NCBI GenBank assembly: GCA_944332205.1
Contig: CALVJN010000013.1
Location: 1-40,085 of the forward strand
Source of the DNA: an uncultured Bacilli bacterium
GTDB lineage: Bacteria > Bacillota_I > Bacilli_A > RF39 > UBA660
Direction: 5' to 3'
DNA: 40,085 bases
In this document: positions 31,385 through 40,007 of the stretch, piece after piece
Layout: each line of letters opens with the position of its first letter
Position numbering within the stretch: position 1 is the stretch's first letter
Notes under the pieces: model-generated
Seen by the model: the letters and a program-made list of their open reading frames with translations, nothing else
Told to the model about the DNA's origin: nothing
The model's database searches: none
Program-made: the position numbers and the translations under genes

Positions 31385-31597
31385 TCAATCTTGTGGTACT
31401 TCATGCATAATTGTTCTATTGATAACTCTTTCTTGCATTGGTTCAATAATAGGTTGTTGTGTTCCACCCATTATTGATTGTGTCCCCATCTGCTGATTAT
31501 TATTCATATTTACATCAATATTCATACTAATTTCATTATCACCAGAAAAATTTTGATTAAAAGTATTTTGTCTTGGGCACCCTAATGTATTAAACAT
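31385..31597 (-). CDS. CotD-like spore coat protein
   Basis: A 70-residue protein rich in Asn, Gln and Met. The C-terminal PMQERVINRTIMHEVPQ matches the core of CotD-type coat proteins (PxxTxVxNxxxxHxVP) and parallels the frameshifted gene at 24.4 kb. The middle is a low-complexity Asn/Met stretch. TAGGAGGAATAATAA precedes the ATG, and CATATTATA, a mother-cell sigma -10, is 22 bp upstream. It is expected in the inner spore coat. Confidence 0.65.
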   Translation of the reverse strand: MFNTLGCPRQNTFNQNFSGDNEISMNIDVNMNNNQQMGTQSIMGGTQQPIIEPMQERVINRTIMHEVPQD

Positions 31598-31619
31598 TTA
31601 TTATTCCTCCTATCTAGTC

Positions 31620-31628
31620 TATAATATG
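31620..31628 (-). promoter_or_regulatory. Sigma-E/sigma-K type -10 before CotD-like gene
   Basis: The minus strand reads CATATTATA, fitting CATAnnnTA. No clear AC-type -35 is seen 16 bp upstream; AATATC further up is sigma-E-like, but the spacing is long. Confidence 0.4.
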
Positions 31629-31671
31629 AAATATTTAAAAATAGAGATATTTTAATTGCCTAAAACTACTA

Positions 31672-32820
31672 TTAGTTTGTTTTCCTTTTATTTTTAGAAA
31701 CTAAATTATTTAAAATTATAAATAATATTATAAATATTATAATAACAAAAATATTTATAAAATACTTTGTTAAACTATTAAAATTAAAAGTTTCTATTTG
31801 GCTTATAAATTCATTATTATTTATAAAATAATACGATGGCAATAATTTAGAAATATTAATTACAAATTCCGGTAAATATTTACTTGGTACAAAAGCACCA
31901 CATAGAAAGCTACTCCCCAATGCAATTACATTTACTATACCATTAATGGCTTCTTTTAAATTTATAATTGTTCCTAATAAAAAAGATAATGCTAAGGCAC
32001 ACACCATAAAAACAAATGAATTGAACATGTATAAAAGTCCATACCAACTAAACATAGCTTCTTTAATTAAAATTAAACTAATAAACACATATATTATCCA
32101 AATTATTACCGAAAAACTTAAAGCTGCTAAAAATAAATTTTTATTGTGCTTTTTATAATTACAACTGCTTACAATTATTCTCTTATTAATCATCTCTTGC
32201 TTAAAACTATTTAATACTGTACTTATTACGAAAAGGCAACTTGCTAATAAACTATAATTGGCAAAATTGTAATAAATTGTAGTTTTTAATAAATTGTTAA
32301 CTTTTATATTTGAAGAAACTTCTATATGGCTTTCTTCTTTTAGAATAGAATTAATTTTGCTAATTAAATTATCTACATTGTCATAATCATTTTTATATAT
32401 ATTAATTAATTTTAAATATCTATTCAAAAGCATATCCATATATTTAGAATTAGCATCCTTTGTTGTTTTAACATAAATCTTTGTTTCTTTATTATTTAAA
32501 ATATAATCAGTAAAATTTTTTGGTATTATTATTAAATAATTAATATCCCTATAAAAAAGCGCATCATTTATTTTATCTTTATCGTTTTCTATGTTTTTTA
32601 TATTTGAATTTTGTTCTAGATAATTATATAAATTATCAATTATTTTACTTTCATAGTCATTATTAACTATCAATATATTTGGTTTTTCAGCAGTAAACCC
32701 TATATTATTGTTATTTACTTCTAAATTAAATATTGCGAAAAAAAACAAAATTAATGTATACAATAGTATTGCATATTTATACTCTTTAACTACTTTAAAA
32801 AATGTCTTAAATACTATCAT
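31672..32820 (-). CDS. ABC-2 type transporter permease (second)
   Basis: A 382-residue protein with one N-terminal membrane segment, a ~150-residue extracellular domain and five C-terminal segments; LGSSFLCGAFVPSKYLPEFV is the typical ABC-2 loop. It overlaps the first permease gene by 14 bp. With the neighbouring permease and ATPase it forms a heterodimeric exporter. The substrate is unknown; multidrug or peptide export are common for the family. Confidence 0.87.
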   Translation of the reverse strand: MIVFKTFFKVVKEYKYAILLYTLILFFFAIFNLEVNNNNIGFTAEKPNILIVNNDYESKIIDNLYNYLEQNSNIKNIENDKDKINDALFYRDINYLIIIPKNFTDYILNNKETKIYVKTTKDANSKYMDMLLNRYLKLINIYKNDYDNVDNLISKINSILKEESHIEVSSNIKVNNLLKTTIYYNFANYSLLASCLFVISTVLNSFKQEMINKRIIVSSCNYKKHNKNLFLAALSFSVIIWIIYVFISLILIKEAMFSWYGLLYMFNSFVFMVCALALSFLLGTIINLKEAINGIVNVIALGSSFLCGAFVPSKYLPEFVINISKLLPSYYFINNNEFISQIETFNFNSLTKYFINIFVIIIFIILFIILNNLVSKNKRKTN

Positions 32821-33946
32821 ATTTTTGACTCCTTAATCTAACAATAGATATCATTACCATTATAGAAGAAAATATTAACAGGCTTATAATATTAAAATAA
32901 AATCTATCCATTGACTGATAATAATAAATAGAATAGAAACCATCTGTTATCATATTAGCTGGATTTATTATATTTAATAAGGGCATATTCTTATCAACTA
33001 TATATTTCATTGTTATTCCCATCATACCTGATAAAAAACTACCTAACATAGTAATTGACAATATTATTCCTATTTTTATATTTTCATTTGTTTTAAATAA
33101 TGCTGCTATTGCCACTCCTAACGTTAGTCCTGCTATACTACCTGTTACTGTCATAATTAAAGTATTAACAATATTGTTACCATAATCAACATTTAAAATA
33201 AAAATAGTATAGCTTAAAAGCAAAAGAGAACCTATTAATTGAATTAAAAATGCTGCTAATAAACTACTTAACAAAAGGGTACGTTTTTTGATACTTGAAA
33301 TTGCTACTCTTGCCCCTTGCTTACTCATATTTGCTAAAATGTTATTTATTGCATACATTCCAAATACTCCACCATATAAACAACTCATAGCGATAAGAGT
33401 ATAATATTCAATCATTGTATAACTCAAATTATCAGATGACATATCAACAACTTTAGTAATGTTATTATTAATTTTATTATATAACTCTTCTAAATTAATA
33501 TTTTTTTCAGTACTACTTATATCTTTAATTATTATTTTTGTTTCAATAATTTCGTCTATAATATATTTAAATATTGTCTGTTCAATTCCATTTTCTTTTA
33601 TTGTTATTAAATATTTACTATTTTTTATTTCTAAATAACCTATTATTTCTTTATTTTCCAGCAATTCTTTTGCTTTTTCTAAATCAGTATAAATCGTTGA
33701 AAAAATTTCATTGTTATTATCTTCTGATAAATAACCTAAAACCGATAATAATAATTTATCATTTTTTAATTCCTCATTATTAATTATAGCAATATTAATC
33801 TTTTTTAACTTCTCGTTGTTTTCAATATTAGAAAATGTCATATAAAAAAATGTTCCAAGAATTATAGGAAAAAAGAAAGTCCAAAAAACTAAACTTTTAT
33901 TCTTTAACAAAAAAAGAAAACTATATTTAAAATTATGTAAAAACAT
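32807..33946 (-). CDS. ABC-2 type transporter permease (first)
   Basis: A 379-residue protein of the same architecture. The start FLLKNKSLVFWTFFFPIILG is followed by an extracellular domain and six C-terminal segments including LSGMMGITMKYIVDKNMPLL. It starts with an ATG sharing one base with the ATPase stop (TAATG), so translation is coupled. The two permeases probably pair. Confidence 0.88.
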   Translation of the reverse strand: MFLHNFKYSFLFLLKNKSLVFWTFFFPIILGTFFYMTFSNIENNEKLKKINIAIINNEELKNDKLLLSVLGYLSEDNNNEIFSTIYTDLEKAKELLENKEIIGYLEIKNSKYLITIKENGIEQTIFKYIIDEIIETKIIIKDISSTEKNINLEELYNKINNNITKVVDMSSDNLSYTMIEYYTLIAMSCLYGGVFGMYAINNILANMSKQGARVAISSIKKRTLLLSSLLAAFLIQLIGSLLLLSYTIFILNVDYGNNIVNTLIMTVTGSIAGLTLGVAIAALFKTNENIKIGIILSITMLGSFLSGMMGITMKYIVDKNMPLLNIINPANMITDGFYSIYYYQSMDRFYFNIISLLIFSSIMVMISIVRLRSQKYDSI

Positions 33947-34884
33947 TAGTCTTTCAAATCCTTTCCTGTTAACTCAAGGAAGACGTCATTTAACGTAGGC
34001 ATTTCAGAATAAATTTTATTATAACTAATTTTTTCTTTCTTTAAATAATCAATTAATTTGGTAAAATTATTTTTCCCTTTTATAAAAGTTATTTCTAAAT
34101 TTTCAAATCTATATTCAACATTTTTTACATTTTGTAATTTTTTAAATTTTTCAATATGATTTCTATCTAGATTATTTATTTCAATTGTTACTTTCTCCTC
34201 AATTCCTGTCAATTGTTTTAATTCTTCTTTTGTTCCTTGGCAAATTATTTTTCCTTTGTCTAATATAATTATTCTGTCACAAATTTTTTCAACTTCTTCC
34301 ATATAATGGGTTGTGTATATGATTGTTGCCCCATTTTCTCTAAGTTTTTTAATTCCTTCCAGAATATTATTTCTACTTTGCGGATCAACAGCTACTGTTG
34401 GTTCATCAAGAAAGATAATTTTAGGTTTATGAGCAATTCCGCAAGCAATATTTAAACGCCTTTTTAATCCTCCAGACAATGCTTTTGGTTTATAATTAAC
34501 AAATTGTTCTAATTTTACTAATTTAATTGCATCATCAACATACTTTTTCCTTATTTTTTTATCTTCAATATATAATCCACAAAAATAATCAATATTTTCA
34601 TATACTGTTAACTCATCAAATACAGCAATTTCTTGAAATACAACGCCAATTTCTTTTTTTATGTCATATGAATCTGGAGTTATTTCTTTTCCTAAATAAC
34701 AAATATTTCCTTTGTCATAACTTAAAAGTGAAAGCATTGCATTTATAGTAGTTGTCTTGCCACTTCCATTAGGTCCTAGAAGTCCTAAAATTTCATTTTC
34801 AAAAACATAAAAAGACAAATTGTCTATAGCTTTTATTTTCCTATATTTCTTAGTCAAATGTTTAACTTCAATTATTTTTTTCAT
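33946..34884 (-). CDS. ABC-2 transporter ATP-binding protein
   Basis: A 312-residue ATPase. Walker A is GPNGSGKTT, signature ALSGGLKRRL (LSGG), Walker B IIFLDEP, and switch His in YTTHYMEE. The Gln-loop reads VVFQEI. The C-terminal ~80 residues are the DrrA/CcmA-type extension. It drives the two permeases encoded directly downstream. The three genes form one transcript. Confidence 0.93.
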   Translation of the reverse strand: MKKIIEVKHLTKKYRKIKAIDNLSFYVFENEILGLLGPNGSGKTTTINAMLSLLSYDKGNICYLGKEITPDSYDIKKEIGVVFQEIAVFDELTVYENIDYFCGLYIEDKKIRKKYVDDAIKLVKLEQFVNYKPKALSGGLKRRLNIACGIAHKPKIIFLDEPTVAVDPQSRNNILEGIKKLRENGATIIYTTHYMEEVEKICDRIIILDKGKIICQGTKEELKQLTGIEEKVTIEINNLDRNHIEKFKKLQNVKNVEYRFENLEITFIKGKNNFTKLIDYLKKEKISYNKIYSEMPTLNDVFLELTGKDLKD

Positions 34885-34961
34885 AATATTCTTCCTTTAC
34901 TGAAAAATTATACCATATATAAAAAAAGTCTTATATATTTTTTGTGTAAATTATAGTAAAT

Positions 34962-34990
34962 AAAAAGCTCTATATTTTCATAGAACTTTT
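34962..34990 (-). terminator. Terminator after the 400-residue unknown gene
   Basis: AAAGcTCTAT and ATAGAaCTTT pair around ATTTTC. The minus strand then reads TTTATTT. It lies ~25 bp downstream of the gene at 35013. Confidence 0.6.
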
Positions 34991-35012
34991 ATTTTTATTA
35001 ATCTGACTATTT

Positions 35013-36215
35013 TTATTTAATTGGATGCCTATTTTTAAAATCATATTTTATTATTTTTTTATATTGCTCATTACTAGAATCTTTACCATAATCACTATCT
35101 AATTCTGTTTTATCGCCAATATTATGAGTTTTTTCTGGAAAAAATATTTTTTTAGCATATTCTCTAATATATTTAACAAATCCTAAATATCCTAAACTTG
35201 ATTTTTCTTCTTTCATACATTCCTTATAAATGTCGTCAGAAAAATCTGCACTCTCATATTCGTCTAATAATTCGAAGGGTTCATCATTAATATCAATATT
35301 TTCACAATCTATATCTTTTAATCCTTTTATATATTCGGCAAATAATTCTTGTAATCCTAAAGGTTCTATTGCTTCTCTTACTATATCTTCAATACTAGCT
35401 AAAAAGCTTAATTTTCTTTCGTTTAAATATTCTTCTGCTGCATCTAATACTTTTTCTATTTTTTCTTCATTTAAATAATCATTATATATATTCCAATTTT
35501 TCTTTATATACTTCATACTTTTTACAATGTCAGATAGCAATTCCGGTGAACATGAAATATAATCACTTAATATTGGATCTATTTTTCTTAAATAATCTAA
35601 AAGAAACGTTCTCTCCCCATATTTTTCTAATTCTTCGCTGCTTTTAAAAGAAATATGTAATAATCCACTAAAGCTACAATCTAATCTTTCAAAAAATATC
35701 TCATCTATCATTTGTTGAGCAATATAATCTTTTAATATTTTTTGTTCAGGAAACAATACTTCTACAAGTTGAAATGGTGTACAATTTTCAACGATGTCTT
35801 TATCCTCTGTTTTATAAAATTTTGCTATATTTTGCATAGTAAAAAAATAAAATGATAAATTTTTTAATCGATATTTTTCAGTATCAAATTGAATTTCATT
35901 ATTAAACAATCTTTCTAGCATAATGCTAATTTTAATCTTTTCTATGACTTCTACATCGCTATTTTCAAAATATGGATTAACAATTTTAGTTACAAAATCA
36001 ATATCATCTTTGAAAATTTCAATTATTGCTGCAACAAACGCACTATTTAATTTTACTGAGCTAGAACATAGATTATACATTCTTTTATCATGAGTAACTC
36101 TCATAACATCAATCATAAATTTCGGATCATCTTCTAATTCGTCTATACTGTATCTGTCTAAGTCATTTCCAGAAATATAATTAAAAATAATTTCATTACT
36201 ATATTTTTTTTTCAT
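35013..36215 (-). CDS. All-helical protein of unknown function
   Basis: About 400 residues from ATG 36215, taken because GGGAG lies 6 nt before it. The N-terminus has IDELEDDPKFMIDVMRVTHD, then many amphipathic helices, giving a HEAT-like overall look. An acidic stretch (~310-330) and a Lys/Asp-rich tail follow. No membrane segment, signal peptide or catalytic motif is visible. I do not recognise it. It is monocistronic, between the ABC exporter and the SDR gene. Confidence 0.7.
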   Translation of the reverse strand: MKKKYSNEIIFNYISGNDLDRYSIDELEDDPKFMIDVMRVTHDKRMYNLCSSSVKLNSAFVAAIIEIFKDDIDFVTKIVNPYFENSDVEVIEKIKISIMLERLFNNEIQFDTEKYRLKNLSFYFFTMQNIAKFYKTEDKDIVENCTPFQLVEVLFPEQKILKDYIAQQMIDEIFFERLDCSFSGLLHISFKSSEELEKYGERTFLLDYLRKIDPILSDYISCSPELLSDIVKSMKYIKKNWNIYNDYLNEEKIEKVLDAAEEYLNERKLSFLASIEDIVREAIEPLGLQELFAEYIKGLKDIDCENIDINDEPFELLDEYESADFSDDIYKECMKEEKSSLGYLGFVKYIREYAKKIFFPEKTHNIGDKTELDSDYGKDSSNEQYKKIIKYDFKNRHPIK

Positions 36216-36269
36216 AGGCATCTCCCAATGTATGTATTATTGTATATAATAGTTAAAATTTGTCAATAA

Positions 36270-36297
36270 AAAAATAGGAGTGTAGTTCTATACTCCC
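36270..36297 (-). terminator. Terminator overlapping end of SDR gene
   Basis: GGAGTGTA (36277-36284) and TATACTCC (36289-36296) form an 8-bp stem with a 4-nt loop; the minus strand has a T7 run. It includes the SDR stop codon. Confidence 0.8.
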
Positions 36298-37076
36298 ATT
36301 GTTAAAGTTTCAGGCAATGTGCTTCCACCATCTATTACAATTCCTTGTCCTGTTATATATGATGATTCATCGCAAGCTAAAAATGCTGCCAATTCTCCTA
36401 ACTCTTCAATTGTTCCTAATCTTTTCATTGGAATTGCTGATGATATTCCTTCTATAACACTATCAGGATTATTAGGACTACTTTCAATAGCCATTTTATC
36501 AACCATTGGCGTTCTTATGTATCCTGGCATAATAGCATTAACTCGAATATCATCATCTATTACTTCTCTTGCTAGTGCTTTAGTAAATCCTAAAATTGCT
36601 GCTTTTGTCGTTGCATAGGCCACTTCTCCGCTATCAGCTACCATCGGTCCTGTTACGCTAGACAAATTAATAATTGATGCATTTCTTTTTTTCATATATT
36701 TAATTGCAGACTTTGTAACATTCCAAGTTCCCTTTATATTAATATCAAAATGCATATCTCGTAATTCATCACTCATACTTTCAAATTTTTCTAATCGGCA
36801 TATTCCTGCATTGTTAACTAAAATATCTATTCCTTCATATTTTTTTCCAACTTCATCAATAATTTCAGCTACTTTACTAGCATCACGAATATCAACACAA
36901 TATCCTTCAACTGCATTATTATCATTTTTTAATGATAGCACTGTGCTTTCTAGTGACTTATCATAATCTAATATAATTACCTTGGCTCCATAATTTAAGA
37001 ACACTTTAGCTATCCCTAAACCATTTCCCATAGCTCCACCTGTTATTATAGCTACTTTATTATCTAACTTTTTCAT
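36288..37076 (-). CDS. Short-chain dehydrogenase/reductase
   Basis: A 262-residue classical SDR. The cofactor motif is TGGAMGNGLGIA, with LDYD after beta-2 suggesting NAD preference. NNAG and the catalytic Ser-Tyr-Lys (INLSSVTG ... YATTKAA) are present, and PGYIRTPM follows. The C-terminal SSYITGQGIVIDGGSTLP is typical. The substrate is unknown. It is a single gene with its own terminator. Confidence 0.93.
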   Translation of the reverse strand: MKKLDNKVAIITGGAMGNGLGIAKVFLNYGAKVIILDYDKSLESTVLSLKNDNNAVEGYCVDIRDASKVAEIIDEVGKKYEGIDILVNNAGICRLEKFESMSDELRDMHFDINIKGTWNVTKSAIKYMKKRNASIINLSSVTGPMVADSGEVAYATTKAAILGFTKALAREVIDDDIRVNAIMPGYIRTPMVDKMAIESSPNNPDSVIEGISSAIPMKRLGTIEELGELAAFLACDESSYITGQGIVIDGGSTLPETLTMGV

Positions 37077-37113
37077 ATATCCTCCTATTTTTATTTTATA
37101 TAGTTATTTAAAA

Positions 37114-38028
37114 TCAATCAATTTTATTTTCTTTATTTTTTTTATTATTACATCTTTTTACAGTTATCTTCATTGGATTTACATGAATTACTGCTAAATA
37201 TATTTCGTCCAGTTCTCTTATTATTTCTTTTTCCAATTTATTAGCAATATCATGACTTTTGAAAGTTGATAGATTACCGTTAACATAAATAGTAAAAGAT
37301 ATTTGATAGCGATACCCAACTGGTGTGGAATTAAAATGAATAATTTTCTTCACTTCTTTATGTCTTTTTATTATTTCAAATACTTTTTGTTTTGTAACAC
37401 TATCAATTGATTTGTCCATCAATATATCGTAACTTTCTTTAAAGATATTAACAGCTGTTATAAATATCCAAATGGCTATACCAATTCCTACTATTCCATC
37501 CAGCAAATAAAAGTTATTTTCAGCAAAAATAACTGAAATTAAATTTAAAGTAGTAATAAAGAAGTCATTTCGATGATCTTTTGAGTTAGCTTTTATTAAT
37601 AAATTATTATACCTTTTAGATATTGAGTTAGTGTATATGTAAAGTGATGCTTTAATTATCATTGTAATTAGGCAAACAATAATTAACCAAATTGAAAATG
37701 TATATTTTCCTCCATTTAAAATTGAAGAAAAAGAATTTTTAAAAATTGTAAATGTCATTAAAATCATTACAATACTAATTAATAATGAATATATATATTC
37801 TGCCTTTCCATGACCTAAATTATGGTCATCATCAGATGGTGTACTAGCTATTTTATTTCCAATAAAAGTCATAAACGAAGAAAATATGTCTCCTGCACTA
37901 TTAAAAGCATCAGCTATCATTGCTTGACTATTTGATATAATTCCAATAATTGATTTAATGATAAGCAAAAATAAATTTCCTATTATTCCAACGATACTTG
38001 CTATTTTTACTTCTCTAAAACGATTCAT
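37114..38028 (-). CDS. Cation diffusion facilitator family transporter
   Basis: A 304-residue metal/proton antiporter with six membrane segments. The metal site is seen as DAFNSAGD in helix 2 (Asp with Asn/Asp variation) and KDHRNDF in helix 5 (HxxxD). The loop after helix 2 has DDDHNLGHGKAEY, as in the MntE/Zn group. The C-terminal cytoplasmic domain holds His-containing strands (VKKIIHFNS, LAVIHVNP). It exports Zn, Mn or Fe; which one cannot be told. Confidence 0.9.
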   Translation of the reverse strand: MNRFREVKIASIVGIIGNLFLLIIKSIIGIISNSQAMIADAFNSAGDIFSSFMTFIGNKIASTPSDDDHNLGHGKAEYIYSLLISIVMILMTFTIFKNSFSSILNGGKYTFSIWLIIVCLITMIIKASLYIYTNSISKRYNNLLIKANSKDHRNDFFITTLNLISVIFAENNFYLLDGIVGIGIAIWIFITAVNIFKESYDILMDKSIDSVTKQKVFEIIKRHKEVKKIIHFNSTPVGYRYQISFTIYVNGNLSTFKSHDIANKLEKEIIRELDEIYLAVIHVNPMKITVKRCNNKKNKENKID

Positions 38029-38116
38029 TTATATCCCACTTTCTTTTTATAAATAACAAAATTATATCACTTTTTATGCTTTTTAAATATTAAAAATTAA
38101 AAAAACTAATAATAAA

Positions 38117-38800
38117 TTAATTTAAAATTAGTCTTTTCTTTTTTTTTATTTCATAAATTTCGTCTACTTGATTACAAACATTTTCTGAATGTGTAACGAT
38201 TATTACACATTTATCATCTTTTTTTGCTAAATTTCTTAGTATTTTTAAAATATCATTTTCTGTTTCTTTATCTAGATTACCTGTTGGTTCATCTGCTAAA
38301 ATCATACTAGGATTATATGATAGACTTCTAGCAATTGCTACTCTTTGCTGTTCTCCACCAGATAATTTTAAAACTCGTCTATCAGCTTTACTTTTATCTA
38401 AGCCAACATCTTCCATTAATTCTATAGCTTTACTTTTTTTATCTTTTATTTTTAAATTACTTATGTTCATCGATAATATTATATTTTCTGCTGCTGTTAA
38501 ATGAGGTAAAAGATTATAACTTTGAAATACTATTCCTATATCTTTACTTCGATAATCATCTAAATTAATATTTCTAAGTTCTTTATTATTGAATGTTATT
38601 GATCCTTCATATTCATTTTCTAGTCCACTAATTAATGATAACAAAGTCGTTTTTCCACTACCACTTTTTCCTTTAATTGCATATATTTTACCTTTTTCAA
38701 ACTCAAAATTTAAATTTTTAAATACATAATCATTCTTATCAGCATCAGAATATCTATATGATAAATTTTCTATTTTTAAAATAATATTTTTCTTACTCAT
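38117..38800 (-). CDS. LolD/MacB-like ABC ATPase without adjacent permease
   Basis: A 227-residue ATPase. Walker A GKSGSGKTTLL, Q-loop IVFQSYNLLPHLTA, signature LSGGEQQRVAIARSL, Walker B MILADEPTGNLD and switch VTHSE. It belongs to the group working with FtsX-like or bacteriocin-type permeases. No permease gene is found in the window on either side. Two tiny ORFs precede it on the same strand (one membrane peptide, one frameshifted). The transporter may be incomplete here or use a permease elsewhere. Confidence 0.9.
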   Translation of the reverse strand: MSKKNIILKIENLSYRYSDADKNDYVFKNLNFEFEKGKIYAIKGKSGSGKTTLLSLISGLENEYEGSITFNNKELRNINLDDYRSKDIGIVFQSYNLLPHLTAAENIILSMNISNLKIKDKKSKAIELMEDVGLDKSKADRRVLKLSGGEQQRVAIARSLSYNPSMILADEPTGNLDKETENDILKILRNLAKKDDKCVIIVTHSENVCNQVDEIYEIKKKKRLILN

Positions 38801-38892
38801 TATGATCTCTTTGCAAAGATAAACTATTAATATAATTAGGTAGGTGTATTAATCTATCACTTAATACTATTCCAATAGTTAAAAAATAATGT

Positions 38893-39095
38893 TTATTCAA
38901 CATCAACATATTCATCACCAATTTGTTCAACTTGTTTAATAAAAATGCCCACTTTTGTTAAATCATTAATAATATTTGATTTGAATAGTACATCTATTAC
39001 TTTTTTTCAACATTCTTTTTTCCATATCCTGTTACTAACATTTTAGTCATATCATTATTATTAATTACTATCACTTGATATTTCTTCTCTTCCAT
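38893..39095 (-). pseudogene. Small protein gene split by a frameshift at an A7 run
   Basis: ATG 39095 opens MEEKKYQVIVINNNDMTKML, then VTGYGKKNVEKK and a stop. One more A in the A7 run (T7 at 39001-39007) would continue it as VIDVLFKSNIINDL through to EQIGDEYVDVE, ending at 38893, about 67 residues in all. The coding character after the stop is clear. Cause unknown: mutation, slippage or a homopolymer sequencing error. It overlaps the upstream membrane-peptide gene. Confidence 0.55.
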
Positions 39096-39192
39096 CTTTA
39101 TTACTCCATTCATCAGATTTTTTTGATACTTTTAAAGCTGAATATAAAAACAATATTATTGTTATAAATATAAATAAAAATATTATAAACAT
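39061..39192 (-). CDS. 43-residue membrane peptide
   Basis: ATG 39192 follows AAAGGAGGAAAT. Residues 2-19 are one membrane helix (FIIFLFIFITIILFLYSA) and the rest is a charged Ser/Asp/Glu tail. Its 3' end overlaps the frameshifted ORF by 35 bp. It is the first gene of the small operon leading to the orphan ABC ATPase, directly downstream of the GC-rich structured segment. Function unknown. Confidence 0.5.
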   Translation of the reverse strand: MFIIFLFIFITIILFLYSALKVSKKSDEWSNKDGREEISSDSN

Positions 39193-39224
39193 ATTTCCTC
39201 CTTTATTATTTTCAGTTTAATTAT

Positions 39225-39367
39225 GTTTTATCAAACGACTATCAATATAGTTACCACTGGACTTTCACCACTTCCCATCAAGGAAGATACTCTCGATTGT
39301 TGCGACGGTTTTATCACGCTCGACTATCGATTGAATATGCGTATCATTATCTGTATTTGATAAAAAC
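39225..39367 (-). ncRNA. Candidate structured RNA, GC-rich, closed by a 10-bp stem
   Basis: No ORF covers this stretch, and its G+C is clearly above that of its surroundings. TTTTATCAAA (39226-39235) and TTTGATAAAA (39356-39365) pair to enclose 120 nt. Inside are ACTAT/ATAGT (39238-39251) and CTTCC/GGAAG (39271-39286) hairpins. A repeated block, GATAGTCG then TGATAAAAC, occurs at both ends on the minus strand. It follows a terminator and precedes the ribosome site of the 43-residue gene, so a 5' leader element or independent sRNA on the minus strand is likeliest. It matches no class I can name. Confidence 0.5.
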
Positions 39368-39383
39368 TATTTAATTTTTAGAA

Positions 39384-39419
39384 CAAAAAAATTGGGTGAG
39401 AGAATTTCTCCTCTCACCC
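39384..39419 (-). terminator. Terminator of sigma-region-4 protein gene
   Basis: GGGTGAGAG (39394-39402) and CTCTCACCC (39411-39419) form a 9-bp perfect stem. The minus strand follows with AATTTTTTTG. Confidence 0.88.
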
Positions 39420-39448
39420 TTTATACTGAAATAGACAAAAAGTATAGT

Positions 39449-39910
39449 CTAAAATTTAAATTTTTTTGAATTTTTTTCTAAAGCTCTATCAATACTAAAC
39501 TTAACAGCCATTTTTGTACAGTTTTCTTCTTTAGCAATTTGCTCTAATGTTTTATTTTGAAAAAAGTATTTATAAATTCTTTTTTTCTGAATAGTTGGTA
39601 AAGAACTTATAACTTTTCTTATATCATCAATTATTAAGTTATTTAATAATTCATCTTCTATTGAATCAGTCTTTGAAATAATTTCATCATTATACTGCCC
39701 AGATAAAATATAATCATTATATTCTTTAAATCTAGCATTCTCATACTTTTCATTTTCATCAAATAAATCATATATTTCTTTATTAACTTTGATTTCTTGC
39801 AATAGTCCTTTACTATCATAAAAACTAATAATATATAAGTCATCTTTTGTACTACTACTTAATGTATATGGATTATCAATAAACTTTCTTCTAATAGGAT
39901 GCTTGTCCAT
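39449..39910 (-). CDS. Sigma-70 region 4-like protein (mobile-element type)
   Basis: A 153-residue protein from ATG 39910, which has AAAGGAGAG upstream. Residues 1-95 include a beta-rich segment with YIISFYDSKGLLQEIKVNKE and an acidic helix. Residues ~100-150 are a sigma region 4 HTH (SLPTIQKKRIYKYFFQNKTL, EQIAKEENCTKMAVKFSIDRA). No region 2 is present, so it is not a complete sigma factor. Such proteins are frequent regulators in Clostridia/Bacilli conjugative or integrated elements. It lies ~100 bp from an IS3-family end. Confidence 0.75.
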   Translation of the reverse strand: MDKHPIRRKFIDNPYTLSSSTKDDLYIISFYDSKGLLQEIKVNKEIYDLFDENEKYENARFKEYNDYILSGQYNDEIISKTDSIEDELLNNLIIDDIRKVISSLPTIQKKRIYKYFFQNKTLEQIAKEENCTKMAVKFSIDRALEKNSKKFKF

Positions 39911-40007
39911 CTTCTCTCCTTTCAACTTTTTTCAAAAATTGAAAGAAGGTGGTCCTCTTATTTTGAATCTAATAATTTCACCACAAAAAAAACTACGCAC
40001 ACTAAAT

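Noticed and set aside
38117-39192. Lactococcin-972-type bacteriocin export locus (small peptide plus LolD-like ATPase).
   Set aside because: The ATPase resembles that group, but no multi-pass permease and no secreted bacteriocin precursor with a signal peptide are present.
39261-39290. Resemblance of GGGAAGTGGTGAAAGTCC (minus strand) to a cobalamin or FMN riboswitch core.
   Set aside because: The required CCCGCAACUGU-like or six-arm FMN sequences are missing, and GGGAAG is better explained as one arm of the CTTCC/GGAAG hairpin.
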